A stretch of 64,000 nucleotides of DNA from Pantoea septica (GTDB lineage: Bacteria; Pseudomonadota; Gammaproteobacteria; Enterobacterales; Enterobacteriaceae), in contig NZ_MLJJ01000022.1 in the NCBI RefSeq assembly GCF_002095575.1, positions 1 through 64,000 of the forward strand. Direction: 5' to 3'. Below the pieces are notes generated by a model that saw only the letters and a program-made list of their open reading frames with translations, was not told where the DNA came from and made no database searches. Below, piece after piece: positions 10,800-19,003 of the stretch. The position numbers were made by a program, and so were the translations under genes. Every line of letters starts with the position of its first letter. Within the stretch, counting starts at the first letter, position 1.

Positions 10800-13073
10800 T
10801 TACTCCGGTGCGGGCAGCGCGGGCAGGGCGGCCGCGCTCGCCACGCTGCTGCCGGTCTGCACCACCTCGACCGTCTGGCGCGGCGCTTTAATCCCGGCCG
10901 CATCAAAATGTTTCTTCACCATGCTGTCCAGCGCGAAGCGCACCGTCCACTGCTTTAGCGGCTGGGTGGTAAAGGAGACGCGCACGGTAAAGGCCTGATT
11001 GGTTAAGCCCACCAGGCCGGCGAAGTTCGGTTCGCCAATCACCATGCCGCGAATATCCGCATTCTCCAGCAGCTCATCCACCGCCTCCTGCAGCACGCGG
11101 TTCACCCGCTCGCTGTCCTCGCCACGCTCGACGTCATAGTTCGCCACAAAAGAGCCGATGCCGCGCACGAAGTTGGCGAAGGTGGTGATCGAGGACCAGG
11201 GAATGATGTGATAGGCGCCGGTATCCTGACGCACGCCGACCGAGCGAATCGACATGCGCTCTACCGTGCCGGTGATGGCGCCGATAGTCACCAGATCGCC
11301 AGTATTCATGCCGTTCTCGAACTGGATAAAGATGCCGGTGATAATATCCTTCACCAGGGTTTGCGAACCGAATGAGACCGCCAGGCCAAGGGCGCCCGCG
11401 CCCGCCAGCAGCGGCGCGATATTGACGCCGATTTCCGACAGCAGAATCATGATGGTAATGGTGCTGATCACCACCGCCAGCGCGTTGCGGAACAGCGTCA
11501 GCAGCGTGCGGGTGCGGGCGCTCGGCATCGGGCGACCGTGCGAGTCGGAGGCGAGACGGCTCTCAATCAGGCTCGCCAGCACTGTCCAGCCTACCGCCGA
11601 GAGCAGCAGGATCATTACGATGCGGATCAGCACATCCACCATCTTCTCGCCGGCGCCCACCGTGAGCCAGTGCCAGAGATCGAACAGGTTCCATGCGTTA
11701 AGCAGCAGCAGCAGCGTGGCGAACACCGTGACGACGCGCGCCAGCTTCAGCAGCGCCTTCACCCAGTCGTTAACGCGCTTTTGCAGCGCCGGATAGTTGC
11801 GGCGCAGGTCGGGCGACAGCGTAATGGTTTTGCCTATCCAGCGCGTCAGGATGCCGGAGACGAAGGCGGCGATACCGATAATCGCCAGCGTGCGCACCGT
11901 GGCCGCCATCATAAATCTCAGGCTGTCGCCGGGATTGAAAATAGAGAGCAGGAATAGCGCGATAAAGTAGGCGCTCGCCAGCCAGTGCCACACCAGCGCG
12001 AAGGCGCGGATAAAAAAGGCGAAAAAGGCCATACTGCGATCCGACAACGCCTGCAGCGCGAAATGAATCGCGCGGCGGTTGGTAAAGATAAGAAACAGCG
12101 CCCAGCCGGTCATGATCCCCATAATCAACACGTTGACCACGGCCGCGACCTGCACGTTAACCTGATTGGAGACAATCGGCACGATCACCAGCAGCCCGTA
12201 GCCGATCAGCCCGGAGAGCCAGCTCAAGCGCGTGCTCCAGTAGCGGGCGCGCCCGTCGCTGAGATGAAAGAAGCGCAGGTCAGCAAAGCCGGGACAAAAA
12301 ATCAGGCGCAGCACCGCTTTAAAAAACTCAATCAGCGCGAAGGCGTTGAGGAACAACCCTTGCTGCCAGGCGATAGTGCGGCTGTCGCCGTGATAGTTGT
12401 CGCTGAGGATTTGACCAACAAACAGCGTCAGCGCCAGCATCAGCAGGTCAATAACGAAGGCGCCGATAATCGCCGCCGGCAGCTGCAGCCAGTTATGCTG
12501 CTCGTGGTTCTTTGCGCGCCCCCAGCGGCCCATACGGCGATAGAGCGGCGACATCGCGCGGCGCAGCAGCCAGTAAAAGGCGAACAGCGCCGCCGCCAGC
12601 ACCACGAAGTGGCGCAGCGCGTTAAAGAAGGTGTCCGGATTGAACGCCTTGTGCGGCGCGTCGGCGATATTGTCATGCAGGCGGGCGAACTTTTGCGCCA
12701 CGTCGCCGCCGAACTCGCGGGTGACGTCCGTCACGCCCTGCAGCACGGTTTTATCCTCTTCTTCGGTCGGCGGCGTCAGCGCGGGAGCCTTGTCTTTCGC
12801 CGCTGTGCTGGAAGCGCCGCGCAGCTGGTTAATCAGCTCTGCGCGCGACCGATCGTCTTCGAGAATATTCGCCAGCGCGGCGTAAGCGGCTTTTTTCTCA
12901 TCCAGCGTCGGCTCATGTTGCGCGCCGCTGGCGCCGCCGGACGACTGCTGCGCCGCCACCGCCGCCTGCGGCAGCGTGACCGCCTGCGCGGTCGGCAGCA
13001 GCGTAAAACAGCAAAGCAGCAACAGCGCGATCCCGTGCCGCGCCAGGCGGCGATAATTGTGGGCTGACGACAT
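10800..13073 (-). CDS. ybiO: Miniconductance mechanosensitive channel YbiO (MscM)
   Basis: MscS-family channel of the inner membrane that opens under hypo-osmotic stress. The 757-residue protein has a cleavable-looking signal (cut after PTAQA), a periplasmic helical region with an Ala/Gln-rich start, many membrane segments between about 160 and 530, and the MscS core near 530-640: a Gly/Ala-rich pore helix (LLAGAGALGLAVSFGSQTLV) followed by the beta domain with FENGMNTGDLV. AAGGAG precedes the ATG. It is slightly longer than the E. coli protein. Confidence 0.95.
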   Translation of the reverse strand: MSSAHNYRRLARHGIALLLLCCFTLLPTAQAVTLPQAAVAAQQSSGGASGAQHEPTLDEKKAAYAALANILEDDRSRAELINQLRGASSTAAKDKAPALTPPTEEEDKTVLQGVTDVTREFGGDVAQKFARLHDNIADAPHKAFNPDTFFNALRHFVVLAAALFAFYWLLRRAMSPLYRRMGRWGRAKNHEQHNWLQLPAAIIGAFVIDLLMLALTLFVGQILSDNYHGDSRTIAWQQGLFLNAFALIEFFKAVLRLIFCPGFADLRFFHLSDGRARYWSTRLSWLSGLIGYGLLVIVPIVSNQVNVQVAAVVNVLIMGIMTGWALFLIFTNRRAIHFALQALSDRSMAFFAFFIRAFALVWHWLASAYFIALFLLSIFNPGDSLRFMMAATVRTLAIIGIAAFVSGILTRWIGKTITLSPDLRRNYPALQKRVNDWVKALLKLARVVTVFATLLLLLNAWNLFDLWHWLTVGAGEKMVDVLIRIVMILLLSAVGWTVLASLIESRLASDSHGRPMPSARTRTLLTLFRNALAVVISTITIMILLSEIGVNIAPLLAGAGALGLAVSFGSQTLVKDIITGIFIQFENGMNTGDLVTIGAITGTVERMSIRSVGVRQDTGAYHIIPWSSITTFANFVRGIGSFVANYDVERGEDSERVNRVLQEAVDELLENADIRGMVIGEPNFAGLVGLTNQAFTVRVSFTTQPLKQWTVRFALDSMVKKHFDAAGIKAPRQTVEVVQTGSSVASAAALPALPAPE

Positions 13074-13195
13074 GGCTTTCTCCTTAGCAACCTCTGGCTC
13101 ACAGGTGGAGAAGTATAGTCAGGCGCCGGCAGTGAAAGGTTTGAAAGGCATTAATCGTACGGTTCAGGAGAAGCGGGCTAACGCGCAGCGTGGTT

Positions 13196-13217
13196 CAAAA
13201 ACGCTCCCGGCGTTTTG
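13196..13217 (-). terminator. Likely intrinsic terminator downstream of glnQ
   Basis: On the minus strand AAAACGC and GCGTTTT form a 7-bp stem around CGGGA, with the run of five T at its 3' side. It follows directly on the half copy of the structured repeat and lies 93 bases after the glnQ stop. Confidence 0.6.
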
Positions 13218-13224
13218 CCTCTGT

Positions 13225-13262
13225 CGCGGGACGCTTTGCTCTTCGGACCATGCCGCCCGCCT
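13225..13262 (-). repeat. Structured repeat, half copy (A)
   Basis: On the minus strand this reads the 5' arm (GCGGGCGGCATGGTCC) and then the conserved GAAGAGCAAAGCGTCCCGCG core start of the repeat found complete at 29513, 43883 and 63395. The second half is missing and replaced by the terminator hairpin at 13196-13217. It begins about 48 bases after the glnQ stop, in the same orientation as glnQ. Confidence 0.75.
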
Positions 13263-13283
13263 GTTGCAGGGGAAGAAAGCGAC

Positions 13284-13303
13284 GGGCCGACAGATGTCGG
13301 CCC
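13284..13303 (-). other. Hairpin right after glnQ
   Basis: GGGCCGAC and GTCGGCCC pair around a four-base loop six bases past the glnQ stop. The following minus-strand sequence (GTCGCTTTCTTCC) is only moderately T-rich, so it could be a weak terminator or a 3'-end stabilising structure. Confidence 0.5.
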
Positions 13304-13309
13304 GGAAAC

Positions 13310-14032
13310 TCAGGATACGTGCTGCAGGAACTCGCGCAGGCGATCGCTCGGCGGCTGGGTAATCAGCGCATCGGGATCGCCATCTTCCGCGATGGTGCCT
13401 TTATCGATAAAGATCAAGCGCGACGCGACTTTCTGCGCAAAGCCGACTTCATGGGTGACGATCACCATGGTCATGCCTTCTTCCGCCAGATCCTGCATCA
13501 CCTTCAGCACCTCGTGGCGCAGTTCGGGATCCAGCGCGGAGGTCGGCTCGTCGAACAGCATCAGCTTCGGCTTTACCGCCAGCGCGCGGGCAATAGCGAC
13601 ACGCTGCTGTTGCCCGCCGGAGAGCTCGGAAGGAAAGTGGTGCGCGCGCTCGGCCAGGCCGACCTTCGCCAGCAGCTGGCGCGCCAGCGTATGCGCATCC
13701 TCTTTCTTTGCGCCGCGGACGCGAATCGGGCCAAACGCGACGTTGTCCAGCGCGCTCATCTGCGGGAACAGATGAAACTGCTGGAACACCATGCCCGCTT
13801 CCTGGCGGATCAGACGCTCGTCCACTTTAGGATCGTTGACCTTCAGGCCGTCGACGATCAGATCGCCGCTGCTGATCTCTTCCAGCTTGTTGATACAGCG
13901 CAGCAGCGTCGATTTGCCAGAGCCGGACGGCCCGATAATCACCACCACCTCGCCCTGATTAATCTTCAGGTTGATATCGTGCAGTACCTGGGTGGTGCCA
14001 AAGCTCTTTGAAACGTTCTTAAATTCAATCAC
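13310..14032 (-). CDS. glnQ: Glutamine ABC transporter ATP-binding protein
   Basis: ATPase of the glutamine importer GlnHPQ at the cytoplasmic face. The 240-residue length is as in E. coli. Walker A is GPSGSGKST (34-42), the signature is LSGGQQQR, Walker B is LMLFDEP, and VIVTHEVGF carries the switch histidine. The start is GTG at 14032, overlapping the glnP stop as GTGA; this choice gives the family N terminus (M)[11 protein letters not shown]. No ATG nearby would do so. Confidence 0.96.
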   Translation of the reverse strand: MIEFKNVSKSFGTTQVLHDINLKINQGEVVVIIGPSGSGKSTLLRCINKLEEISSGDLIVDGLKVNDPKVDERLIRQEAGMVFQQFHLFPQMSALDNVAFGPIRVRGAKKEDAHTLARQLLAKVGLAERAHHFPSELSGGQQQRVAIARALAVKPKLMLFDEPTSALDPELRHEVLKVMQDLAEEGMTMVIVTHEVGFAQKVASRLIFIDKGTIAEDGDPDALITQPPSDRLREFLQHVS

Positions 14033-14688
14033 AGGATTTTCATCCTTTTCTCGATGCGGCGCAGCACGAAGCTCAACACCAGCGTAATCACAAGGTAGAT
14101 AATCGCCACGGCGCTCCAGATCTCCAGCGCGCGGAAGTTGCCGGCGATGATCTCCTGACCCTGACGCGTCAGTTCCGCCACGCCGATAACGATAAACAGC
14201 GAGGTATCTTTGATGCTGACAATCCACTGGTTGCCGAGCGGCGGCAGCATACGGCGCAGCGCCAGCGGCATAATAACGTAGCGCAGGGTTTCGCGACGCG
14301 ACAGTCCCAGCGCCAGACCCGCTTCGCGGAAGCCTTTATTGATCGACAGCACCGCGCCGCGCGTGATCTCGGCGATATAGGCCCCGGAGTTGATCATAAT
14401 GGTCACCACCGCAGCGGTGAAGGGATCGATGCGCAGATCGGGGAAGGCCATCGGCAGCGCGAAGTAGATAAACATGACCTGCACCACGATAGGGGTGCCG
14501 CGGATGATCTCAATAAAAACCAGCGCGAGGTTGTTGGCGATCCAGCCGCCGTAGGCGCGGGCGAAGCCGGCGACCAGGCCAATGATCAGTCCGCCGACCA
14601 GGCCGAGCACCGAGATCAGCAGGGTCATTTTCGCGCCTTCGATCAGCGCCGGCATCGCGGGCCAGATGACGCTCCAGTCAAACTCCAT
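14029..14688 (-). CDS. glnP: Glutamine ABC transporter permease
   Basis: Inner-membrane permease of the glutamine importer, probably a homodimer. The 219 residues contain about five membrane segments and the permease EAA-type loop ([27 protein letters not shown], shortened here to its key [14 protein letters not shown] part). The start at 14688 ([10 protein letters not shown]) has GGAG upstream and matches the E. coli protein length. The stop overlaps the glnQ GTG. A terminator-like hairpin separates it from glnH, which probably lowers its transcript level compared with the binding protein. Confidence 0.96.
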   Translation of the reverse strand: MEFDWSVIWPAMPALIEGAKMTLLISVLGLVGGLIIGLVAGFARAYGGWIANNLALVFIEIIRGTPIVVQVMFIYFALPMAFPDLRIDPFTAAVVTIMINSGAYIAEITRGAVLSINKGFREAGLALGLSRRETLRYVIMPLALRRMLPPLGNQWIVSIKDTSLFIVIGVAELTRQGQEIIAGNFRALEIWSAVAIIYLVITLVLSFVLRRIEKRMKIL

Positions 14689-14715
14689 GGTGTGACTCCA
14701 GTTATGTTGCGATGG

Positions 14716-14740
14716 AAAAAAGCAGGGCACGCGGCCCTGC
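14716..14740 (-). terminator. Intercistronic terminator-like hairpin glnH|glnP
   Basis: GCAGGGC and GCCCTGC pair around a five-base loop, followed on the minus strand by six T. It lies in the 73-base gap after glnH and would let only part of the transcripts continue into glnPQ. Confidence 0.7.
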
Positions 14741-14761
14741 TCAAAATAGTAATAAAAATAA

Positions 14762-15508
14762 TTATTTAGGTTCGCTGCCGAACCATTTTTTGTAGATCTG
14801 GTTATAGGTGCCGTTCTCTTTCAGCGTCTTCAGCGCGCCGTTTACCTTCTCACGCAGTTCGTCGCTGCCTTTCGGGAAGGCCACGCCGTACTGCTGCGCT
14901 TCGATAGAATCGCCTACCGCTTTAAAGCGGCCTTTGCCTGCGGTATTGATAAAGTAAAGGATGTTCGGCGTGTCGTGCAGTACCGCGTCGGCGCGGTTGG
15001 TGCCCAGTTCCATATAGGCATTGTCGATATTCGGGAACTGACGCAGATCTTTGGTTTTGATATGCGCTTTCGCGTAATCCACCGAACCGGTGCCGCTCTT
15101 CACCGCCACCACTTTGCCGTTGAGGTCGTCGATGCCTTTGATCTCTTTTTCATTATTGCGAACCATCACCAGCAGACCGCTTTTGTAGTAGCCGTCAGAA
15201 AACTCGATCGCTTTTTTACGCTCGTCGGTAATGGTGATGCCCGCCAGCGCCAGGTCGATATTGCGCGTCTGCAGGGCAGGGATGATGCCGCTAAAGTCCA
15301 TCGGCTTCAGGGTATAGTCCAGCTTCAGCTCTTTAGCGATGGCGTCCCACAGGTCGACGTCGAAGCCGACATACTTATCGCCCTGTTTGAATTCGAAAGG
15401 AACGAACGCGGTATCGGTCGCTACGATCAGTTTTTTTTCTGCTGCGGTGGAAGAGAGTGAGAAGGCCAGCGCCAGCGCGGCCACAGAGACTTTGAACAGT
15501 GACTTCAT
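14762..15508 (-). CDS. glnH: Glutamine-binding periplasmic protein
   Basis: Periplasmic solute-binding subunit that delivers glutamine to GlnPQ. The 248-residue precursor has a signal peptide ([20 protein letters not shown], cut near TAA|EKK) and the family-3 binding-protein fold, with [15 protein letters not shown] and [13 protein letters not shown] as landmarks. Two adjacent ATG codons exist at 15511 and 15508; the second has the better distance from AAGGA and matches E. coli. The upstream region carries a sigma-54 promoter and NtrC-type sites, so nitrogen control is expected. Confidence 0.97.
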   Translation of the reverse strand: MKSLFKVSVAALALAFSLSSTAAEKKLIVATDTAFVPFEFKQGDKYVGFDVDLWDAIAKELKLDYTLKPMDFSGIIPALQTRNIDLALAGITITDERKKAIEFSDGYYKSGLLVMVRNNEKEIKGIDDLNGKVVAVKSGTGSVDYAKAHIKTKDLRQFPNIDNAYMELGTNRADAVLHDTPNILYFINTAGKGRFKAVGDSIEAQQYGVAFPKGSDELREKVNGALKTLKENGTYNQIYKKWFGSEPK

Positions 15509-15560
15509 CATTTTTCCTTATTACTACCCGGCCTGAAGGCGGTGTTTACGGCTTACCATA

Positions 15561-15577
15561 TGAAAAAATTATGCCAA
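15561..15577 (-). promoter_or_regulatory. Sigma-54 promoter of glnHPQ (glnHp2-like)
   Basis: On the minus strand TTGGCATAATTTTTTCA has the -24 GG and -12 region of a sigma-54 promoter, 52 bases before the glnH start. The layout resembles glnHp2 of E. coli. The -12 element is TTTCA where the consensus has TTGCW, so the match is good but not perfect. Confidence 0.75.
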
Positions 15578-15647
15578 CTTTTCATTTTAACCACAATCAA
15601 TGGGTTAAACCTGAAAGCTGACACGATTTTGCACGGGTAAAAACTTT

Positions 15648-15702
15648 TGCACCAAAAGTTATCACCAAAATGGTGCATAGGATTATTCTGGTGCAATGCA
15701 CC
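15648..15702 (-). promoter_or_regulatory. NtrC-type binding sites upstream of glnH
   Basis: A near-palindrome TGCACCATTTTGGTGAT (minus strand, 15661-15677) and the palindrome GGTGCATTGCACC (15690-15702) match the NtrC pattern TGCACC-N-GGTGCA. A further half site, TGCACCAAAAG, is at 15648-15658. They sit 70-125 bases upstream of the sigma-54 promoter, as expected for an enhancer. Confidence 0.75.
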
Positions 15703-15789
15703 TTTGCATGCGGTATTCGGCGTGGAAAGGGGAGGCGTTCAGAAATGTTATGGAGGTCAAAAAATAGTAATTTTGCTGTTAAGCGCGCA

Positions 15790-15813
15790 TAAAAAAGGCG
15801 GGTTTCCCCGCCT
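15790..15813 (-). terminator. Terminator of dps
   Basis: On the minus strand GGCGGG and CCCGCC pair around GAAA, followed by TTTTTTAT, 18 bases after the dps stop. Confidence 0.85.
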
Positions 15814-15830
15814 GATGAGTGCGTTTGCAC

Positions 15831-16334
15831 TTATTCGATGTTGGACTCGATAAACCACAGGAATTTATCCAGGTCGCGCGATGCGGCGGTGAAAATATCT
15901 GCGGTGTCTTCATCTTTCACTTCGGAGATCGCTTTGCGGGTATCGTTCGCCACGATGGCGTAGCGATCGGCCAGCGCTTTCAGATGGTCCTGCACGCTGT
16001 GAATATTCAGCGGATAGCTCTGCAGAGGCGTTCTGTCGTTAACGACCTGAGTGGTGCCCAGCGCCACGCCGCCTAACTGTACAACGCGTTCAGCAATGGT
16101 GTCCTGGTGATCGGTAATGGTGGTACGGAAACCGTCCAGCATTTCATGCACGCCGATAAAGTTGGAGCCGCGCATGTTCCAGTGCGCCTGCTTGGTGATC
16201 AGCGACAGATCGATAAATTCCACTACCAGACGGTTGAGCACCTCAATGGTGGCTTTTTTCTCGTCGTCAGCCACATCGTTACGGGTGTAAAGCAGATCGG
16301 AAGCGTTCGTTTTAACCAGTTTTGCGGTACTCAT
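15831..16334 (-). CDS. dps: DNA protection during starvation protein Dps
   Basis: Ferritin-like dodecamer that stores iron using peroxide as oxidant and coats DNA in stationary phase. The 167-residue protein has the intersubunit ferroxidase ligands in QAHWNMRG and in the [19 protein letters not shown] stretch (the His, Asp and Glu of the family), and a lysine-containing flexible N terminus ([10 protein letters not shown]). AGAGAGGA precedes the ATG. A stationary-phase-type -10 element CTATACT lies upstream. It forms a monocistronic unit closed by a strong terminator. Confidence 0.98.
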   Translation of the reverse strand: MSTAKLVKTNASDLLYTRNDVADDEKKATIEVLNRLVVEFIDLSLITKQAHWNMRGSNFIGVHEMLDGFRTTITDHQDTIAERVVQLGGVALGTTQVVNDRTPLQSYPLNIHSVQDHLKALADRYAIVANDTRKAISEVKDEDTADIFTAASRDLDKFLWFIESNIE

Positions 16335-16380
16335 CGTATGAATCCTCTCTTTGATGGGTTGTCCTAATCAAGCACGGGAA

Positions 16381-16393
16381 TAAGTATAGCAGC
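16381..16393 (-). promoter_or_regulatory. -10 region of the dps promoter
   Basis: On the minus strand GCTGCTATACTTA contains the extended -10 TGCTATACT, typical of sigma-S-recognised promoters such as E. coli dps. It is about 50 bases upstream of the ATG. No strong -35 is seen, which is normal for this class. Confidence 0.6.
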
Positions 16394-16631
16394 GCTTTAC
16401 GTCTTTGCAGGATTGAGCTTATCAATGGTTGAAATAGACAGCATTTACGGATAAAGAGTAAGCGGCAATAATGCCGAACGGGTAAGCCTGTTGCAAGGAT
16501 CTTAAGGTAATTAATTGAAATATAATAATATTATAAGCTGATCTAGTTTAAGATCGTACAGTATGTTTCAGAATGATAATAATAATGTTTACCATTGGTT
16601 AAAATAAAGCCGCCTGCTGCAGCCTGAATAT

Positions 16632-16660
16632 TATTCGCCTGCGTTATACGCAGGCGGAAT
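16632..16660 (-). terminator. Hairpin after rhtA
   Basis: ATTCGCCTGCG and CGCAGGCGGAAT pair with one bulged base around TTATA, three bases past the rhtA stop. The following minus-strand sequence (AATATTCAGG) lacks a clean T-run, so efficient termination is uncertain. Confidence 0.5.
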
Positions 16661-16663
16661 AAG

Positions 16664-17575
16664 TTATTGCGGCGGCGGCGGGGTTATTTCGACTTCTTTA
16701 AGCGCCTTATTTCGGGGCTTGAGCGTCAGCGTTGCGCCAGCCGACGCCAAAATGATCGCCAGCAAACCCAGGCTCTGCGTCAGCGACAGCGTTTCACCCA
16801 GGAACAAAATGCCCGACAGCGCCGCTACCGCCGGTTCCAGGCTCATCAGCGTGCCGAAAATACGCGCCGGCAGGCGCGTCAGCGCCACCATTTCCAGCGC
16901 GTAGGGGATGGCGCTGGAGAGCAGGGCGACCAGCAGCGCGACAGGAATCACGCTCCAGTGCCAGATGCCGGGTTCGGCGAACGTCAGCCCCAGCGGCACA
17001 AAGATCGCTGAAGCGATTAATGAGCCCATCGCCACGGTTGCCGGGCCGTGCTGCGCGCCAGCACGCGGCCCCGCCAGAATATAGATCGCCCAGCATGCGC
17101 CCGCGCCCACCGCCAGCGCCGCACCCAGCGGATCGATGGTTTTCATGCTGTCGCCAAACGGCAGCAGAAACCAGAGTCCGCTCACCGCCAGCACCACCCA
17201 GATGAAATCGAGCAGGCGGCGCGTGCCCAGCAGCGCCAGCGTCAGCGGCCCGGTAAACTCCAGCGCCACCGCGACGCCAAGCGGCACGGTGCGCAGCGAC
17301 AGGTAAAACAGAAAGTTCATACAGCCCAGCGCCAGCCCGTACAGCAGCAGCGGCAAACGCTGTTCGCGGGTAAAGCGCAGCCGCCAGGGTTTGAAGATCA
17401 TGCACAGCATCAGCGTGCCGAGCCCGAGGCGCAGCGCGGTAATGCCGGTGGCGCCTACCGTAGGGAAGAGCGATTTAGCCAGAGAGGCGCCACCCTGCAG
17501 CGATAGCATTGCTATCAGCAGCACGGCGACCGAGACGGCCGGAGCAGGGGTTTTACCTGAGAGAGAAAGTGACAT
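16664..17575 (-). CDS. rhtA: Threonine/homoserine exporter RhtA
   Basis: Inner-membrane exporter of the EamA/DMT superfamily, expected to export threonine, homoserine and other amino acids. The 303-residue protein has about ten hydrophobic segments and conserved pieces including SLQGGASLAKSLFP, TALRLGLGTL, GVAVALEFTGPL and AIPYALEMVALTRLP. It lies between dps and ompX as in E. coli. The start at 17575 has AGG only a few bases upstream, so the exact start is less certain than the gene. Confidence 0.95.
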   Translation of the reverse strand: MSLSLSGKTPAPAVSVAVLLIAMLSLQGGASLAKSLFPTVGATGITALRLGLGTLMLCMIFKPWRLRFTREQRLPLLLYGLALGCMNFLFYLSLRTVPLGVAVALEFTGPLTLALLGTRRLLDFIWVVLAVSGLWFLLPFGDSMKTIDPLGAALAVGAGACWAIYILAGPRAGAQHGPATVAMGSLIASAIFVPLGLTFAEPGIWHWSVIPVALLVALLSSAIPYALEMVALTRLPARIFGTLMSLEPAVAALSGILFLGETLSLTQSLGLLAIILASAGATLTLKPRNKALKEVEITPPPPQ

Positions 17576-17950
17576 CCTGTAAACGCGTCCTGATGGTCAG
17601 CAGAAGGGCGATAAGAGGCTCAGTCTAATCGAACCCGCCGTAAAAGCAGAGAAGACAATCAGGAAAATTCGCAGGCGACTGAGCGAAAATCAGGCAGTTT
17701 CAGGGCCAGTAGCGTAAAGAAATGTCAGGTTTTTTTAGGATTTAACTTAAAGGACAATTTTTATCGTAAGAAATTCATTGCAGTTTAATGACGGAAATTA
17801 TAAGTAAAATGAATAGCATAGGATGATTCATTAACTTTCTGTTACACCAAACATTCTGTTAGACAATAATTTGCGGGCAGAGTTTCTTGCTAAGTTTTGT
17901 TATATTTTCAGCGTTGTCAGGAGAGAAGTATTATCACATTTGAGGTGGTT
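17576..17950. other. Divergent rhtA/ompX regulatory region
   Basis: No gene is seen in these 375 bases. The half next to ompX is AT-rich and must hold its promoter. A TTATAT element at 17899-17904 is a possible -10 about 45 bases before the ompX start, but no convincing -35 was found. No repeat or strong hairpin was noted. Confidence 0.5.
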
Positions 17951-18463
17951 ATGAAAAAAATTGCATGTCTTTCAGCACTGGCTTGTGTTCTGGCAGTTTC
18001 TGCGGGTTCCGCAATGGCGCAGAGCACAGTCACCGGCGGTTACGCTCAGTCCGACTATCAGGGCGTGGCTAACAAAGCGAACGGTTTCAACCTGAAATAC
18101 CGTTATGAAGACGGCTCTAACCCGCTGGGTTGGATCGGTTCTTTCACCTACACCGAAAAAGATCGCACTGATTCTGGCGTGTACAACAAAGGCCAGTACT
18201 ACGGTTTCACCGCAGGTCCTGCTTACCGTCTGAACGACTGGGCGAGCATCTACGGCGTTGTAGGTATCGGCTACGGTAAATTCCAGCAGAACGAAACCAC
18301 TTTCCGTTCTAACTCTGATTCCAGCGACGTAGGCTTCTCCTACGGTGCCGGTCTGCAGTTCAACCCGTACCAGCAGTTCGCTATCGACGTGGGTTACGAG
18401 CAGAGCCGTATCCGTAACGTCGACGTTGGCACCTGGATTGCTGGCGTAGGTTACAGCTTCTAA
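17951..18463 (+). CDS. ompX: Outer membrane protein OmpX
   Basis: Small eight-stranded outer-membrane beta barrel of the Ail/Lom/OmpX family. The 170-residue precursor has a signal peptide cut after SAMA, giving mature QSTVTGGYAQSD. Alternating aromatic strands follow, and it ends in GVGYSF with the C-terminal phenylalanine needed for barrel assembly. GAGG precedes the ATG at 17951. Codon use is biased (AAC, CGT, GGT), as in highly expressed genes and unlike its GC-rich neighbours. It is monocistronic with its own terminator. Confidence 0.98.
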   Translation: MKKIACLSALACVLAVSAGSAMAQSTVTGGYAQSDYQGVANKANGFNLKYRYEDGSNPLGWIGSFTYTEKDRTDSGVYNKGQYYGFTAGPAYRLNDWASIYGVVGIGYGKFQQNETTFRSNSDSSDVGFSYGAGLQFNPYQQFAIDVGYEQSRIRNVDVGTWIAGVGYSF

Positions 18464-18484
18464 GTTTTGCTTAGACCAGTTGCA

Positions 18485-18515
18485 GAAAAAACGGCCCTTT
18501 GCGGCCGTTTTTTTT
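18485..18515 (+). terminator. Terminator of ompX
   Basis: AAACGGCC and GGCCGTTT pair around CTTTGC and are followed by eight T on the plus strand, about 22 bases past the ompX stop. The A-run on the other side would also serve minus-strand transcripts of the mntS-like gene. Confidence 0.9.
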
Positions 18516-18654
18516 ATCTCTTTTTTAGCATGTCTCATTGTCAGACAGGGGCGATCGCTTCGCTAAGGAAGGGATATAACGTTTAAAGGGTAATAAGGGC
18601 GAACAGCAGAGCAGCCCAGGCAAAAAGCAGAGGCTGCATAAGAAAGGTTGCGCG

Positions 18655-18849
18655 TTAGCCGCGCCAGATAAGATTCGGGCAACTGCGACTGCTGCGTTTT
18701 TCGCCCAGCAGTTTTTCAACCAGCATCAGGCGGAGCGAAAACGGGGAGCGGCTCAGCAGGCAAAGCCAGGATTTCAGCGTTGCGGATGAAGCCGGTTTTT
18801 CAGTCTGGAAGCATTTGCCGCAGTCAAGACAGCATTTCAGGGTGCTCAT
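18655..18849 (-). CDS. mntS: MntS-like small protein with cysteine-rich N-terminal extension
   Basis: A 64-codon gene on the strand opposite mntR, in the place of E. coli mntS (rybA locus). Residues 25-46 (KSWLCLLSRSPFSLRLML core) align with the 42-residue E. coli MntS, sharing S-x-SPF-x-x-RLML. E. coli MntS is made under manganese starvation and raises intracellular manganese, probably through the exporter MntP. Here the protein starts about 21 residues earlier, at MSTLKCCLDCGKC, where Cys6, 7, 10 and 13 form a possible metal-binding cluster. The strong GGGAGG seven bases before the ATG supports this start. Homology is short, so the assignment is probable, not certain. Confidence 0.72.
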   Translation of the reverse strand: MSTLKCCLDCGKCFQTEKPASSATLKSWLCLLSRSPFSLRLMLVEKLLGEKRSSRSCPNLIWRG

Positions 18850-18862
18850 ATCGACCTCCCAA

Positions 18863-18940
18863 TCAGTAACGTCGTAATAGCAGGCAAAGGCCGGCGATAA
18901 ACAGGAGAAAAAGCAGTAATAACAGATAAGGATCCTGCAC
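18863..18940 (-). CDS. Predicted 25-residue membrane peptide upstream of mntS-like gene
   Basis: A GTG at 18940 with AGGAGA at ideal distance opens a 25-codon frame ending in TGA at 18863, only 13 bases before the mntS-like ATG. The peptide starts (M)QDPY, continues with about 17 residues nearly all Leu, Phe, Ile, Ala or Gly, and ends LLLRRY: a single membrane span with positive residues on the C-terminal side. It lies between the MntR boxes and the MntS homologue, so co-expression in low manganese is expected. I do not recognise the family; short size keeps confidence moderate. Confidence 0.6.
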   Translation of the reverse strand: MQDPYLLLLLFLLFIAGLCLLLRRY

Positions 18941-18982
18941 GATCGTCTCCTGATTGTCTGCGCGTTTGCCTACAATATCGAC

Positions 18983-19003
18983 AAATATAGCACTGGCTAT
19001 ACC
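18983..19003. promoter_or_regulatory. MntR box 1
   Basis: AAATATAGCACTGGCTATACC contains ATAGC-N4-GCTAT, the core dyad of the enterobacterial MntR box (AAACATAGCAAAGGCTATGTTT type). It lies between the divergent small genes and mntR, so it probably serves both directions. Confidence 0.75.

Larger units (their letters stand above)
16335..16663. other. dps promoter region and rhtA 3' region
   Basis: No gene is seen here. The part next to dps holds its promoter. The middle (about 16510-16610) is AT-rich and contains GAATGATAATAATAATG at 16571-16587, a partial Fur-like match whose meaning is doubtful. Near 16632-16660 a long stem (ATTCGCCTGCG with CGCAGGCGGAAT) ends the rhtA transcript. Confidence 0.6.

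Noticed and set aside
16569-16587. Fur-box-like AT-rich word upstream of dps
   Set aside because: Only a partial match in an AT-rich stretch far from the dps promoter; such words are frequent by chance there.
18525-18719. A 64-codon minus-strand frame between ompX and the mntS-like gene
   Set aside because: It overlaps the end of the mntS-like gene in another frame, has no ribosome binding site and has no recognisable features.
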